Source: Azospirillum picis (GTDB lineage Bacteria > Pseudomonadota > Alphaproteobacteria > Azospirillales > Azospirillaceae). Taken from it: a DNA stretch of 64,000 nt. Under the pieces are notes generated by a model. That model made no database searches, was not told where the DNA came from, and saw nothing but the letters and a program-made list of their open reading frames with translations. Below are positions 33,776 to 42,550 of this stretch, one piece after another. The position numbers and the translations under genes are program-made. Location of the stretch: positions 62,001 to 126,000 of the forward strand of contig NZ_JAGINO010000011.1 in NCBI RefSeq assembly GCF_017876115.1. Reading direction: 5' to 3'. How positions within the stretch are numbered: position 1 is the stretch's first letter; the number at the start of each line of letters is the position of its first letter.

Positions 33776-35410
33776 TTACGGGTGGGAAGAGGGAGTTGCG
33801 GCCGGCGCGAAGCCGACCAGCGTGATGTCGTCGCGTTGCGGCCGGTCGCCCTGGTGGTCGGCCAGCGCCTGCACGAAGGCGGCACGGCGCTCCGCCATCG
33901 GCAGCCCGCGATGCTCCAGCAGCAGGGCGTTGAAGCGGCGGTTGCCGAAACCGAAGCCGCGCGGCCCGCCGGCCTGGTCGAGGAAGCCGTCGGTGGTCAG
34001 GTAGAAGCTGCGGCCGGCCGCCAGCTCGACCCGGTGGGTGGCGAAGCGGTGGTCGCCGTCGGAGCGGCGGTAGCCCAGGCTCTGCGCGTCGCCCTTCACC
34101 TCGCTCACCGCGCCCTCTCCGGCCTCGTCGACGATGTGCAGGCCGATGCGCCCGCCGGCGAACAGCAGGTCGCCCCGGTCCGGCCGCACCAGACACAGCC
34201 CGATGTCCAGCCCGTTGTCGAAGCGCGGATTGTCGCGCCCGCGCGCCAGCGCGGCGCGCACCATGCGGTTCAGGCTGCCGAGGATCGCCGCCGGGTCGCT
34301 GTCGGGGATCTCCGACAGCACGTGGTCCAGCACCGCCGACACCATCATGGTCATGAAGGCGCCCGGCACGCCGTGGCCCGAGCAGTCGGCGACGCCGACC
34401 AGGAAGCGCCCGCCCTCCAGCTCGCGGAAGATGTGGAAGTCGCCGCCGACCACGTCGCGCGGCCGCCACAGCACACAGACGCCGTCCAGCCGCCGCGCCA
34501 TCGCCCGCTCGTCGGGCAGGATCGCCGACTGCAGCAGGCTGGCGTACTGGATGCTGTCCATCACCTGCCGGTTGACCACGGCGAGCTGCTCGCTGGAGCG
34601 GTGCAGCTCGTCGGTCCGCTCGGCGACGCGCTGCTCCAGCCGCTCGGTGTAGTCGTGGACCGTCTCGGCCATGTGGTTGAAGGCGACGGTGAGCTGGCCG
34701 ATCTCGTCGGCGCGGCGGTTGCGCAGCCGGACGCGGTAGTCGCCGGCGGCGATCGCCCCGGCCGAGCGGGTCAGCCGCGCCAGAGGCGCCAGCACCAGCC
34801 GGTTCAGCAGGACGCTGATCATGCCGATGACCGCCAGCAGCGAGAAGAACACCAGCCCCGCCATCGGCGCCAGCGCCGTCAGGGTGGCGCTGTCGGCCTC
34901 CTCCAGCGAATAGCTCAGGCGCAGCATGCCGACCACCGTGCGCTCGCCGTTGCGGTCGACGATGCTGACCGGCCGCTCCACCGTGGTCAGCTCGGCCCGG
35001 CCGGCCGGGCGCTCCAGCGCCGCCATCGGCTCGCTGTGGGGGGCGCGGCCGCCGGTGGCGGCCCACACCTTGACGCTGCGCACCGCCGGGTCCTCGGCCA
35101 GCAGGCTGCCGAACATCGCCTCGACCGCGCGGGTGTCGTACTCCCACACCGCCGGCCCCAGCGAGGCCGCCTGCAGCGTGCCGATCAGCGCCGCCCGGTG
35201 GGCCAGCGCCTCGCGCTGCTGCCGTCCGACCAGCACCGAGGAGACGCCCATGGCGATCATGCCGACCAGCAGCGTGCAGCCGACGATCATCAGGATGACG
35301 CGGGTCAGCAGCGAGGAGCCGCCGGCGCGGCCGGCCTCGTCGTCCGTGCCGCGGGGGCCGGAGCCGCGAAGCGTATAGGAGTCGGCGTCTTCCCATCCCG
35401 TGACGCTCAT
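33776..35410 (-). CDS. siaA: SiaA-like membrane PP2C phosphatase with HAMP domain
   Basis: A 544-aa protein. TM1 is VILMIVGCTLLVGMIAMGVSS (about 37-57), then a periplasmic sensor region, TM2 LVFFSLLAVIGMISVLL (about 180-200), and HAMP (RLTRSAGAIAAGDYRVRLRNRRADEIGQLTVAFN). A coiled coil (YTERLEQRVAERTDELHRSSEQ) precedes a SpoIIE-type PP2C domain with DVVGGDFHIF, VADCSGHGVPGAFMTMM, TDGFLDQAGG and DDITLVGF metal ligands. It would dephosphorylate SiaC in response to an envelope signal. The start at 35410 is preferred to ATG 35416 because GAGGAGG is then 6 nt upstream. It is the first gene of the operon. Confidence 0.92.
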   Translation of the reverse strand: MSVTGWEDADSYTLRGSGPRGTDDEAGRAGGSSLLTRVILMIVGCTLLVGMIAMGVSSVLVGRQQREALAHRAALIGTLQAASLGPAVWEYDTRAVEAMFGSLLAEDPAVRSVKVWAATGGRAPHSEPMAALERPAGRAELTTVERPVSIVDRNGERTVVGMLRLSYSLEEADSATLTALAPMAGLVFFSLLAVIGMISVLLNRLVLAPLARLTRSAGAIAAGDYRVRLRNRRADEIGQLTVAFNHMAETVHDYTERLEQRVAERTDELHRSSEQLAVVNRQVMDSIQYASLLQSAILPDERAMARRLDGVCVLWRPRDVVGGDFHIFRELEGGRFLVGVADCSGHGVPGAFMTMMVSAVLDHVLSEIPDSDPAAILGSLNRMVRAALARGRDNPRFDNGLDIGLCLVRPDRGDLLFAGGRIGLHIVDEAGEGAVSEVKGDAQSLGYRRSDGDHRFATHRVELAAGRSFYLTTDGFLDQAGGPRGFGFGNRRFNALLLEHRGLPMAERRAAFVQALADHQGDRPQRDDITLVGFAPAATPSSHP

Positions 35411-35416
35411 CCACAT

Positions 35417-35866
35417 CCTCCTCAGCCGGCCGTTCCCGGCATGCCCGTTCATGGACTCCGCGGCACGGCCCGCAAGGGGCCGCCCGTCCGGACGCGCGAT
35501 CTGCAAAAACCCGTCAATAAAACCACTCCCGCGTGCAGCATACGGACAGTCGTGACGCCCTTGGGCGGACCATATCCGTATGGCGGGCAGGTCCACATAT
35601 AGCACGTTCGTTTTAAACGATGTGAAAGAACATGCGGCAGTGATTATCACGATTGTCATGTGTGCGTGTAAGGTGCGGCAAGCGGCGACCGGCTGAAACG
35701 AAACACGCCGGTCTGTGACAAAAAGAAACAGAACCGCCTCGCGACTCCTGTGCAAAGCCTTTGGTGCACCAGCTTTCACTGGACGGCGTCGCCGCGGTCC
35801 GTGCTACCCTCCCGGCCTGCCGCGACCGGTGCGCGAGGCGGCGCGGGTCAACACGGAGGGCAGGGG
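35417..35866. promoter_or_regulatory. Divergent regulatory region siaA / binding-protein gene
   Basis: About 450 bp without a gene. It contains TCGTTTTAAACGA (35608-35620), a perfect 6+1+6 palindrome, and an ATACGGA/TCCGTAT inverted repeat near 35539-35581. Both are AT-richer than the flanks, as expected of promoters for the two divergent units. Confidence 0.5.
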
Positions 35867-36718
35867 ATGGCGGGACGGGTCTGGCGTTCGTTCGGGTTCA
35901 TGGCCGCCGGGACCGCCGGGGCCGCCAGGGCCGCCAGGGCCATCGCGGTCGCCGTGGCCGCCTTGCCGGGCCTCGCCGCGCCGGCTTCGGCCCGGCCGGT
36001 GACGGTGCTGGCGCCGGAGCTGCCGCCGATGATGGCCGCCGACGGCACGGGGCGCGAGGCGTCGATCATCGCCGAGACGCTGGCCGCCTGCGGCCATCAG
36101 GCCCAGTTCAAGGTGGTGCCCTTCGGCCGCCACTGGATCGACTTCCGCGGCGGTGCGGCGGTCGACGCCGTCACCACGGTGCCGGACGGCATGGAGATGC
36201 CGGGCTCGCGCTCCGTCGCCTACATCCGCTACCAGAACGGCGCCTCGGTGCTGAAGAGCAGCGGGCTGACGGTGCGCACGCTCGCCGACCTGGCGGGCAA
36301 GCGCGTGGTCACCTTCGCCGGCGCCCCCGACGTGCTGCCCGGCCTGCGCGACGCCATCCCCAGCTTCGGCGATTTCCGCGAGCGCGCCGACCAGATGGTG
36401 CATTCCAACCTGCTGTTCGCCGGCCGGGTCGACGCCGTGCTGGCCGACGGGCTGATCTTCGCCGAATACAACCGCCAGCTCCAGGAGAAGGCGAAGGCGG
36501 CCGGCGGGCTGCCCTTCGATCCGGGCCAGCCGGTGCAGTTCACCGCCATCTTCCCGCCGACGCCCTATCACCTGATGTTCCGCGACGACGCGCTGCGCGC
36601 CGACTTCGACCGCTGCTTCGCCGGGTTGAAGACGGCCGGCCGGATCGACGCCATCGACCGCGCCGCGATCGCCCGCTACGCCGACACCGTCGGCGACCGC
36701 TACCTGCACGACAGGTAG
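35867..36718 (+). CDS. Periplasmic solute-binding protein (family 3-like)
   Basis: A 283-aa protein with a long Ala-rich signal peptide (start MAGRVWRSFGF; cleavage near PASA-RPVTVLAPELPP). It has a PBPb fold: SIIAETLAACGHQAQFKVVPFGRHWIDFRGGAAVDAVTTVP, TLADLAGKRVVTFAGAPDVLPGL and AGRVDAVLADGLIFAEYN. It is complete but lies without transporter genes. Its position before an OmpR regulator may mean it serves signal sensing, or stray uptake; this is not resolved. GGAGGGCAGGGG precedes the ATG, which decides the start. Confidence 0.85.
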   Translation: MAGRVWRSFGFMAAGTAGAARAARAIAVAVAALPGLAAPASARPVTVLAPELPPMMAADGTGREASIIAETLAACGHQAQFKVVPFGRHWIDFRGGAAVDAVTTVPDGMEMPGSRSVAYIRYQNGASVLKSSGLTVRTLADLAGKRVVTFAGAPDVLPGLRDAIPSFGDFRERADQMVHSNLLFAGRVDAVLADGLIFAEYNRQLQEKAKAAGGLPFDPGQPVQFTAIFPPTPYHLMFRDDALRADFDRCFAGLKTAGRIDAIDRAAIARYADTVGDRYLHDR

Positions 36719-36811
36719 GCCCCAACGCGCGGAACCGGTTTGGGTTGGCTCACCCCGCCGAGGCGTCTAATATATCCTCATACGTTTGTGTATCGAAGGA
36801 CCTTGCCGACC

Positions 36812-37558
36812 GTGGCCCGCATCATTGTGGTCGAAGACGAAGCCGATCTGCGCGACGACCTTGTCGAATATCTCGACCGTTGCGGGTTCGAGGTCAGGGG
36901 CGCCTCGCGGGGGTCGGAACTGGACCATCTGCTCGACGACGGCCCCGCCGACGTCATCGTCCTCGACGTCAACCTGCCGGACGAGGATGGCTTCTCCATC
37001 GCCCGGCGCGTGCGCGCCGTGTCCGGCGCCGCCATCATCATGCTGACCGCGCGGTCGGGGCTGATCGACCGGGTGATCGGGCTGGAGCTCGGCGCCGACA
37101 TCTACATGGTCAAGCCGGTCGACTTCCGCGAGGTCGAGGCCCAGGTCAAGGCGCTGATGCGGCGCATGCAGAACGGTGCGGCGCCGGCCGCGGTGCCGGC
37201 GGCGCCCGATCCCGGCCCGGCCGGCGAGCCGCGCAAGGCCTGGATGTTCGACGACGTCGAATGGCGCATCCGTCCGCCGGACGGCGACGCCGTGGCGCTG
37301 ACCGCCACCGAATACAAGTTCCTGGCCCTGCTGATCGCCGCTCCCGGCGAGCCGGTGAGCCGGCAGGACATCTCGGTCGCCCTGACCGGCCGCGACTGGG
37401 ACCCCTACAGCCGCTCCATCGATTCGCTGGTCCGCCGCCTGCGCATCAAGGTCGAGGAGCGCAGCGGCTGCCCGCTGCCGATCCAGGCGGTGCACGGCGT
37501 CGGCTACGCCTTCGTCGGCCCGGTGGTCGGCAGCACCGTCGAGGACGGCGCCGGCTGA
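36812..37558 (+). CDS. OmpR-family response regulator
   Basis: A 248-aa regulator. The receiver domain has VVEDEADLRDDL, phosphoacceptor Asp in VIVLDVNLPDEDGFS, Thr in IIMLTARSG and YMVKPVDFREVEAQVKAL. A Pro/Ala linker follows. The C-terminal winged helix has LTATEYKFLALLIAAPGEPVSRQDI and RSIDSLVRRLRIKVEERSG...GVGYAFVGP. The GTG start (36812) fits the family opening VARIIVVEDE. A TTG further upstream is less likely. AAGGA lies 11 nt before. No cognate kinase gene is adjacent; the kinase in the sia operon is a possible but unproven partner. Confidence 0.93.
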   Translation: MARIIVVEDEADLRDDLVEYLDRCGFEVRGASRGSELDHLLDDGPADVIVLDVNLPDEDGFSIARRVRAVSGAAIIMLTARSGLIDRVIGLELGADIYMVKPVDFREVEAQVKALMRRMQNGAAPAAVPAAPDPGPAGEPRKAWMFDDVEWRIRPPDGDAVALTATEYKFLALLIAAPGEPVSRQDISVALTGRDWDPYSRSIDSLVRRLRIKVEERSGCPLPIQAVHGVGYAFVGPVVGSTVEDGAG

Positions 37559-37662
37559 CGCGAGGGCGCCGCACCCCTGGTCTGCGCACGTGGTCTGCGC
37601 ACTCGACTCCCGGCCGGCCTTCGGCGATGGTAGCGCCCGCGAAGGAAGGGACGAGAGACGCC

Positions 37663-40605
37663 ATGACCGACACCGCCGCCACCGACAGCAGCGCAGCCTC
37701 CACCGCGGCCGCCCCGGCCGGCGACCGCAGCGGCCTGTACCTGGTCGACGGGTCCGGCTTCATCTTCCGCGCCTTCCACGCCCTGCCGATGCTGACGCGT
37801 CCCGACGGCACGCCGGTCAACGCGGTGCTGGGCTTCTCCAACATGCTGCTGAAGCTGCTGGCCGACGTGAAGGCCGAGGCGGTCGCCGTCGTCTTCGACA
37901 GCAAGCGCCTGAACTTCCGCAACGAGTTCTACCCCGACTACAAGGCCCACCGCCCGGAGCCGCCGGAGGAGCTGAAGCCGCAGTTCGCCCTGATCCGCGA
38001 GGCGACCGAGGCCTTCTGCCTGCCCTGCCTGGAACTGGAGGGCTTCGAGGCCGACGACCTGATCGCCACCTACGCCCGGCTGGCCGAGGCCGCCGGCCGG
38101 CCGGTCACCATCGTCTCGTCGGACAAGGACCTGATGCAGCTCGTCCGCCCCGGCGTCGGCATGTACGACCCGATGAAGAACAAGGCGATCGGCCCCGACG
38201 AGGTGTTCGAGAAGTTCGGCGTGCCGCCGGAGAAGGTGGTCGACGTCCAGGCGTTGGCCGGCGACAGCGTCGACAACGTCCCCGGCGTGCCCGGCATCGG
38301 CGTCAAGACCGCCGCACAGCTCATCACCGAGTATGGCGACCTGGAATCCCTGCTGGCCAACGCCGGGCAGATCAAGCAGCCGGCCCGCCGCCAGAAGCTG
38401 ATCGACTTCGCCGACCAGGCGCGCGTCTCCCGCCGCCTCGTGCTGCTCGACGACCAGGTGCCGCCGCCCCGGCCGCTGGAGGAACTGCGCGTCCGCGAGC
38501 CCGACCACCAGAAGCTGATCGACTTCCTGCGCGCCCAGGGCTTCCGCAGCATCGTCTCGCGCGTCGAGATGGAGATGCAGAAGGACGGCCGCATCGCCGA
38601 CGGCGCCTCCGCCGGCCTGTCCCATGCCGTGCCCGCCGCCGGCACGCCGGCCCGCTCTCCGGCCGCCGGTTCCACCGCCACTGCCGCCACTGCCGCCACC
38701 GCCGCCGCCACCGAAGCCCCGGCTGAGTCCCGCCCGGCCCGCAAGACCGTGCTCACCGTGCCGGAGGTGCGCTACGAGCTGGTGCAGGACGCCGACGCCC
38801 TGCGCCGCTGGGTCGAGCGTGCCCGCGAGACCGGCGTGCTGGCGGTCGACACCGAGACCGACAGCCTGACCCCGGCCACCGCCACCCTGGTCGGCGTGTC
38901 GCTGTCGACCGAGCCCGGCATCGCCTGCTACATCCCGCTCGCCCATGTCGCCGCCGCTGCCGCCGCCGGCCAGCTCGACTTCGACGCCCCGCCGCCGCCC
39001 GAGCAGATCCCGGTGGCGGACGCGATGGCGATGCTGAAGGACGTGCTGGAGGACCCGTCGGTCCTGAAGATCGGCCACAATTTCAAGTTCGACCACCAGC
39101 TCTTCGCCCGCCAGGGCATCAAAGTGGCGCCGGTCGACGACAGCATGCTGATCTCCTACGTGCTGGAAGGCGGCTCGCACGGCCACGGCATGGATGAACT
39201 GGCCGAACTTCACCTCGCCTACACGCCGATCCCCTTCAAGGAGGTCTGCGGCACCGGCAAGAACCAGATCACCTTCGACCGCGTGCCGCTGGACAAGGCG
39301 CTGGCCTACGCCGCCGAGGACGCCGACATCACGCTGCGCCTGTGGACGCTGCTGAAGCCGCGGCTGGTCGACGACCGCATGGTCACCGTCTACGAGACGC
39401 TGGACCGCCCGCTGGTCCCGGTGGTCGCCGACATGGAGCGCGAGGGCGTCCACATCGACAAGGCGGCGCTGGCGCGCCTGTCGCAGGACCTGTCCGTCCG
39501 CCTGGCGGAGATCGAGAAGGAGGTCCACGCGCTGGCCGGCCAGACCTTCAACATCGGCTCGCCCAAGCAGTTGGGCGAGGTGCTGTTCGACGTGATGAAG
39601 CTCGGCACCGGCAAGAAGGGCAAGACCGGCGCCTATTCCACCGACAGCAGCGTGCTGGAGGACCTGGCGGAGCAGGGCCACACCATCGCCCAGCGCGTGC
39701 TGGACTGGCGCCAGCTCGCCAAGCTGAAGAGCACTTACACCGACGCGCTGCAGGAGAAGATCTCGCCGGTCACCGGCCGCGTCCACACCGCCTTCGCCCT
39801 GGCGGCGACCAACACCGGCCGGCTGTCGTCCACCGACCCCAACCTGCAGAACATCCCGGTGCGCACCGAGGAGGGCAAGAAGATCCGCCGCGCCTTCGTG
39901 GCGTCGGCCGGCCACAAGCTGCTGAGCGTCGACTATTCGCAGATCGAGCTGCGGCTGGTGGCGGAGATGGCCGACATCAAGGCGCTGAAGGACGCCTTCC
40001 GCGACGGGCTGGACATTCACGCCGCCACCGCCGCCCAGGTGTTCGGAATCCCGCTCGACCAGATGACCCCGGACATCCGCCGCAAGGCCAAGGCGATCAA
40101 TTTCGGCATCATCTACGGCATCTCCGGCTTCGGCCTGGGCCGCCAGCTCGGCATTGCCCCCGGCGAGGCCAACACCTTCATCAAGGCCTATCTGGAGCGC
40201 TTCCACGAGCTGAAGACCTGGATGGAGGCGACCAAGGCCTTTGCCCGCCAGAACGGCTACGTGGTGACCCTGTTCGGCCGCCGCTGCTTCATGCCCGGCA
40301 TCCAGGACAAGAACGCCGCCCGCCGCTCCTTCGCCGAGCGCCAGGCCATCAACGCCCCGATCCAGGGCACCGCCGCCGACATCATGAAGCGCGCCATGAA
40401 CCGCATGCCGGCCGCCCTGGCCGCGGCCGGCAGCAATGCGCGGATGCTGCTGCAGGTGCATGACGAACTGCTGTTCGAGGTGCCGGAGGCCGAGGCGGAA
40501 GAGGCGGCGCGGATCGTTCGCGGGGTGATGGAGGGCGCGGCGCATCTCGGCGTGCCGCTGGTGGCCGAGGCCGGGATCGGGAACAATTGGGAAGAGGCGC
40601 ATTGA
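37663..40605 (+). CDS. polA: DNA polymerase I
   Basis: A 980-aa DNA polymerase I for Okazaki fragment processing and repair. The 5'-3' exonuclease domain covers residues about 15-290 (LVDGSGFIFRAFHAL, LEGFEADDLIATYARLA, VSSDKDLMQL, NVPGVPGIGVKTAAQLI). The Ala/Thr-rich linker (about 320-350) is longer than usual. The 3'-5' exonuclease follows (LAVDTETDSLTP, IGHNFKFDHQLF). The polymerase domain has DYSQIELRLVAEMA, RRKAKAINFGIIYGISGFGLG and LLQVHDELLFEVPEAE. All catalytic Asp residues of the three domains are visible. GAAGGAAGGGA precedes the ATG. Confidence 0.97.
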   Translation: MTDTAATDSSAASTAAAPAGDRSGLYLVDGSGFIFRAFHALPMLTRPDGTPVNAVLGFSNMLLKLLADVKAEAVAVVFDSKRLNFRNEFYPDYKAHRPEPPEELKPQFALIREATEAFCLPCLELEGFEADDLIATYARLAEAAGRPVTIVSSDKDLMQLVRPGVGMYDPMKNKAIGPDEVFEKFGVPPEKVVDVQALAGDSVDNVPGVPGIGVKTAAQLITEYGDLESLLANAGQIKQPARRQKLIDFADQARVSRRLVLLDDQVPPPRPLEELRVREPDHQKLIDFLRAQGFRSIVSRVEMEMQKDGRIADGASAGLSHAVPAAGTPARSPAAGSTATAATAATAAATEAPAESRPARKTVLTVPEVRYELVQDADALRRWVERARETGVLAVDTETDSLTPATATLVGVSLSTEPGIACYIPLAHVAAAAAAGQLDFDAPPPPEQIPVADAMAMLKDVLEDPSVLKIGHNFKFDHQLFARQGIKVAPVDDSMLISYVLEGGSHGHGMDELAELHLAYTPIPFKEVCGTGKNQITFDRVPLDKALAYAAEDADITLRLWTLLKPRLVDDRMVTVYETLDRPLVPVVADMEREGVHIDKAALARLSQDLSVRLAEIEKEVHALAGQTFNIGSPKQLGEVLFDVMKLGTGKKGKTGAYSTDSSVLEDLAEQGHTIAQRVLDWRQLAKLKSTYTDALQEKISPVTGRVHTAFALAATNTGRLSSTDPNLQNIPVRTEEGKKIRRAFVASAGHKLLSVDYSQIELRLVAEMADIKALKDAFRDGLDIHAATAAQVFGIPLDQMTPDIRRKAKAINFGIIYGISGFGLGRQLGIAPGEANTFIKAYLERFHELKTWMEATKAFARQNGYVVTLFGRRCFMPGIQDKNAARRSFAERQAINAPIQGTAADIMKRAMNRMPAALAAAGSNARMLLQVHDELLFEVPEAEAEEAARIVRGVMEGAAHLGVPLVAEAGIGNNWEEAH

Positions 40606-40644
40606 GGCGCTTCGCGGGGGGAGCGGCTTTCTCCGGGGGCCGCT

Positions 40645-40696
40645 TCCTCTGGCGCCTCCTCTGGCGCCTCCTCTGGCGCCTCCTCTGGCGCCTCCT
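40645..40696. repeat. 12-bp tandem repeat (TCCTCTGGCGCC x 4)
   Basis: Four head-to-tail copies of TCCTCTGGCGCC (40645-40692) plus a partial copy lie 40 bp after polA and just before the IS630 element. Each copy contains a GGCGCC palindrome. Read openly it gives a WRLL repeat, but no sensible gene. Confidence 0.85.
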
Positions 40697-40819
40697 CGTG
40701 TGGGCACGTCTGCCCAGAAGCGGGTTGTCTTTTCCACCCGCTAGAGCCTCTCGCTTGAAATCCGAATCGAGGGTTGCGCCAGACCGTCTGTCGTGATTCA
40801 CCGTATATGGAGGTGGATC

Positions 40820-41200
40820 ATGGGTCGTAGCTACTCGTCGGACCTTCGGGTTCGGATTTACGGAGAGATCGAACAAGGCGGTTCGCGTCGGGCGGCTGCG
40901 CAGCGGTTCGGTGTGAGCGCGAGCACGAGCATACGGCTCGCCCAGCGGATGGCGGCGACGGGTTCGCTGGCCCCGGCCCGGCAGGGGCGTCCGCCCGGTG
41001 GCGGCAAGCTGGCGCCACATGCCGATTTCCTGATCGGCTGGGTGGAGAAGCAAGGCGACATCACCATGCTCGAACTGGCGGCCAAGCTGAACGCTGAACG
41101 CGGGGTCACGGCCCACCCGGCTTCGCTGTCGCGTTTCCTGCTCACCCGTGGCTACAGCGTCAAAAAAAACGCTGCTGGCGAGCGAGGCCGGTCGCGCTGA
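40820..41200 (+). CDS. IS630 transposase, N-terminal part
   Basis: A 126-aa helix-turn-helix part: MGRSYSSDLRVRIYGEIEQGGSRRAAAQRFGVSASTSIRLAQRMAATGS, then a second HTH-like segment ITMLELAAKLNAERGVTAHPASLSRFLLTRGYS. The reading frame runs into AAAAAAAA at 41162-41169 and ends soon after in an unrelated frame (NAAGERGRSR). With seven instead of eight A the frame would run on directly into the catalytic part. Confidence 0.9.
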   Translation: MGRSYSSDLRVRIYGEIEQGGSRRAAAQRFGVSASTSIRLAQRMAATGSLAPARQGRPPGGGKLAPHADFLIGWVEKQGDITMLELAAKLNAERGVTAHPASLSRFLLTRGYSVKKNAAGERGRSR

Positions 41201-41777
41201 CGTCGCAGAGGACCGCCGGACATGGCGCAGCCACCGTCAGCCCCGGATGCGTGAAGAGCCGGACCGGTTGGTGTTCCTCGACGAGACGGCCACCACCACG
41301 AAGATGACCCGGCTGCGTGGGCGGGCAAAGCGCGGCCAGCGGTTCAAAGCCAGGGTGCCCTTCGGCCATTGGGGCACCCAGACCTTCATAGCCGCCCTGC
41401 GCCATGACGGGCTGACCGCTCCTTGGATCATCAAGGGCGCGATGAACCGCGCTCTCTTCGAGACCTATGTCGAAACCCAGCTCGCCCCGACCCTGCGACC
41501 GGGCGACGTCGTCATTCTCGACAACCTGGCCTGCCATAAGAGCGAAAAGGCCAAGGCCACTCTCAAGGAGCGCGGCGCTTGGTTTCTCTTCCTGCCGCCC
41601 TACAGTCCCGACCTTAATCCCATCGAGATGGCTTTCGCAAAGCTCAAGGCTCACCTCCGCCGCATCGGAGCCCGCACCATCGAAGAGTTGTGGAATGCCG
41701 TCGGCTCCATCTGCGACCTCTACACTCCCGAGGAATGCTCGAACTACCTCAAGCACGCTGGATACGCGTCAGATTAA
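41148..41777 (+). CDS. IS630 transposase, catalytic (DDE) part
   Basis: A 209-aa open frame whose real coding part begins at the A-run. It holds the three catalytic acids: LVFLDETATTTKM (Asp), VVILDNLACHKSEKA (Asp) and YSPDLNPIEMAFAKLKAHLRR (Glu of DDE). It would be fused to the N-terminal part by slippage at the A run (transcriptional loss of one A, or +1 shifting) or is disabled by a one-base expansion. The frame is otherwise intact. Confidence 0.9.
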   Translation: MATASKKTLLASEAGRADVAEDRRTWRSHRQPRMREEPDRLVFLDETATTTKMTRLRGRAKRGQRFKARVPFGHWGTQTFIAALRHDGLTAPWIIKGAMNRALFETYVETQLAPTLRPGDVVILDNLACHKSEKAKATLKERGAWFLFLPPYSPDLNPIEMAFAKLKAHLRRIGARTIEELWNAVGSICDLYTPEECSNYLKHAGYASD

Positions 41778-41861
41778 ACGCCCGAAGCTCTAATGAACCG
41801 AAGCAGACGGGTGCCTGTCCTCTTCGCGCCGGAAACCACAAGTCCGCGATCGGCGGTTCGC

Positions 41862-42539
41862 CTACCAGGGCAGGGATTGCCCGTTCCAGTCGAGATAGAG
41901 GTTTTGCCCACTTCCCCTGTGGGCGGCCAGAACCTGCGCCATGCCCTCCACGCTCTCTTGAACGGATATCTCGGCTTCGATGGCGCCGTCGAGCGTACCC
42001 ATGGCGGTTGCGGCCCATCCCGGATGGATCGAGAGCACGGTCAGCCGAGGGTTATCGGCATGGATGGTGCGGGCCAGCATGTTGAGCGCGACCTTGCTAG
42101 CGCGGTACAGGTCAAGCTTCAGTCCCGGCTCGGTGTTCAGCGCGATGCTGCCGCGATGGGACGACATCACCGCAAGCGTGCCGTCGGGGGCAAGGCGGTC
42201 CAGCAGGCGGTGCGCCAGACGGATCGGACCGAAGCAATTGGTCAGCATGATCTCGGCAAATTCGGAGTCCGTCGCCTCGGTGACCGAGTTGTGCAGGGGG
42301 CCGTAGATGCCTGCCACAAGGAAGATGACGTCGAACATTCCGTCGAGGTCGCTGCGCAGGGGCTCGATCTGGTCGGCACGGGTCACGTCCACATGGGCAA
42401 CGCGCGCCACCGCTTGGAGAGCATTGGTATCGGTACCAGGACGCGCCGTCCCGGTGACGTCCCAGCCTTGCGCATGCAGTGTTTCGGCAAGTCCCAGCCC
42501 AAGGCCGCGTTCGGCCCCGATGATGAGGATGGAGGGCAT
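41862..42539 (-). CDS. SDR-family oxidoreductase (first of pair)
   Basis: A 225-aa short protein: ILIIGAERGLGLGLAETLHAQGWDVTGTARPG (NAD-binding), DVIFLVAGIYG, VMSSHRGSI and YRASKVALNMLART (Tyr-x3-Lys), then HPGWAATAMG. This is the csgA/sniffer-like group of small SDRs. The start MPSILIIG at 42539 is supported by AAGGA 7 nt upstream. It lies 11 bp after the upstream SDR gene on the minus strand; both are divergent from LysR at 43386. Confidence 0.9.
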   Translation of the reverse strand: MPSILIIGAERGLGLGLAETLHAQGWDVTGTARPGTDTNALQAVARVAHVDVTRADQIEPLRSDLDGMFDVIFLVAGIYGPLHNSVTEATDSEFAEIMLTNCFGPIRLAHRLLDRLAPDGTLAVMSSHRGSIALNTEPGLKLDLYRASKVALNMLARTIHADNPRLTVLSIHPGWAATAMGTLDGAIEAEISVQESVEGMAQVLAAHRGSGQNLYLDWNGQSLPW

Positions 42540-42550
42540 GATTTGTCCTT

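Larger units (their letters stand above)
40742..41792 (+). mobile_element. IS630-family insertion sequence with TA flanks
   Basis: Terminal inverted repeats start GAGCCTCTCGCTTG (40744) and, on the complement from 41790, GAGCTTCGGGCGTT. They match at 15 of 22 positions. Each end is flanked by TA (40742-40743, 41791-41792), the duplicated target of this family. The transposase reading frame is split at an A8 run (41162-41169) into the two parts given separately. Confidence 0.9.

Noticed and set aside
35761-37662. In-frame extension of polA upstream of 37663
   Set aside because: It would run out of frame through the binding protein and OmpR genes. The ATG at 37663 has a strong GAAGGAAGGGA and the family N-terminus follows.
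40645-40696. CRISPR-like repeat
   Set aside because: Units are 12 bp, directly adjacent and without spacers.
37504-40737. Minus-strand open frame of over 1000 codons antisense to polA
   Set aside because: GC-rich codon bias opens the antisense frame. Its protein is low-complexity His/Arg/Gly-rich without domains, while the plus strand encodes a complete DNA polymerase I.
40587-40796. 69-codon frame with WRLL repeats
   Set aside because: It overlaps the polA stop and merely translates the 12-bp tandem repeat.
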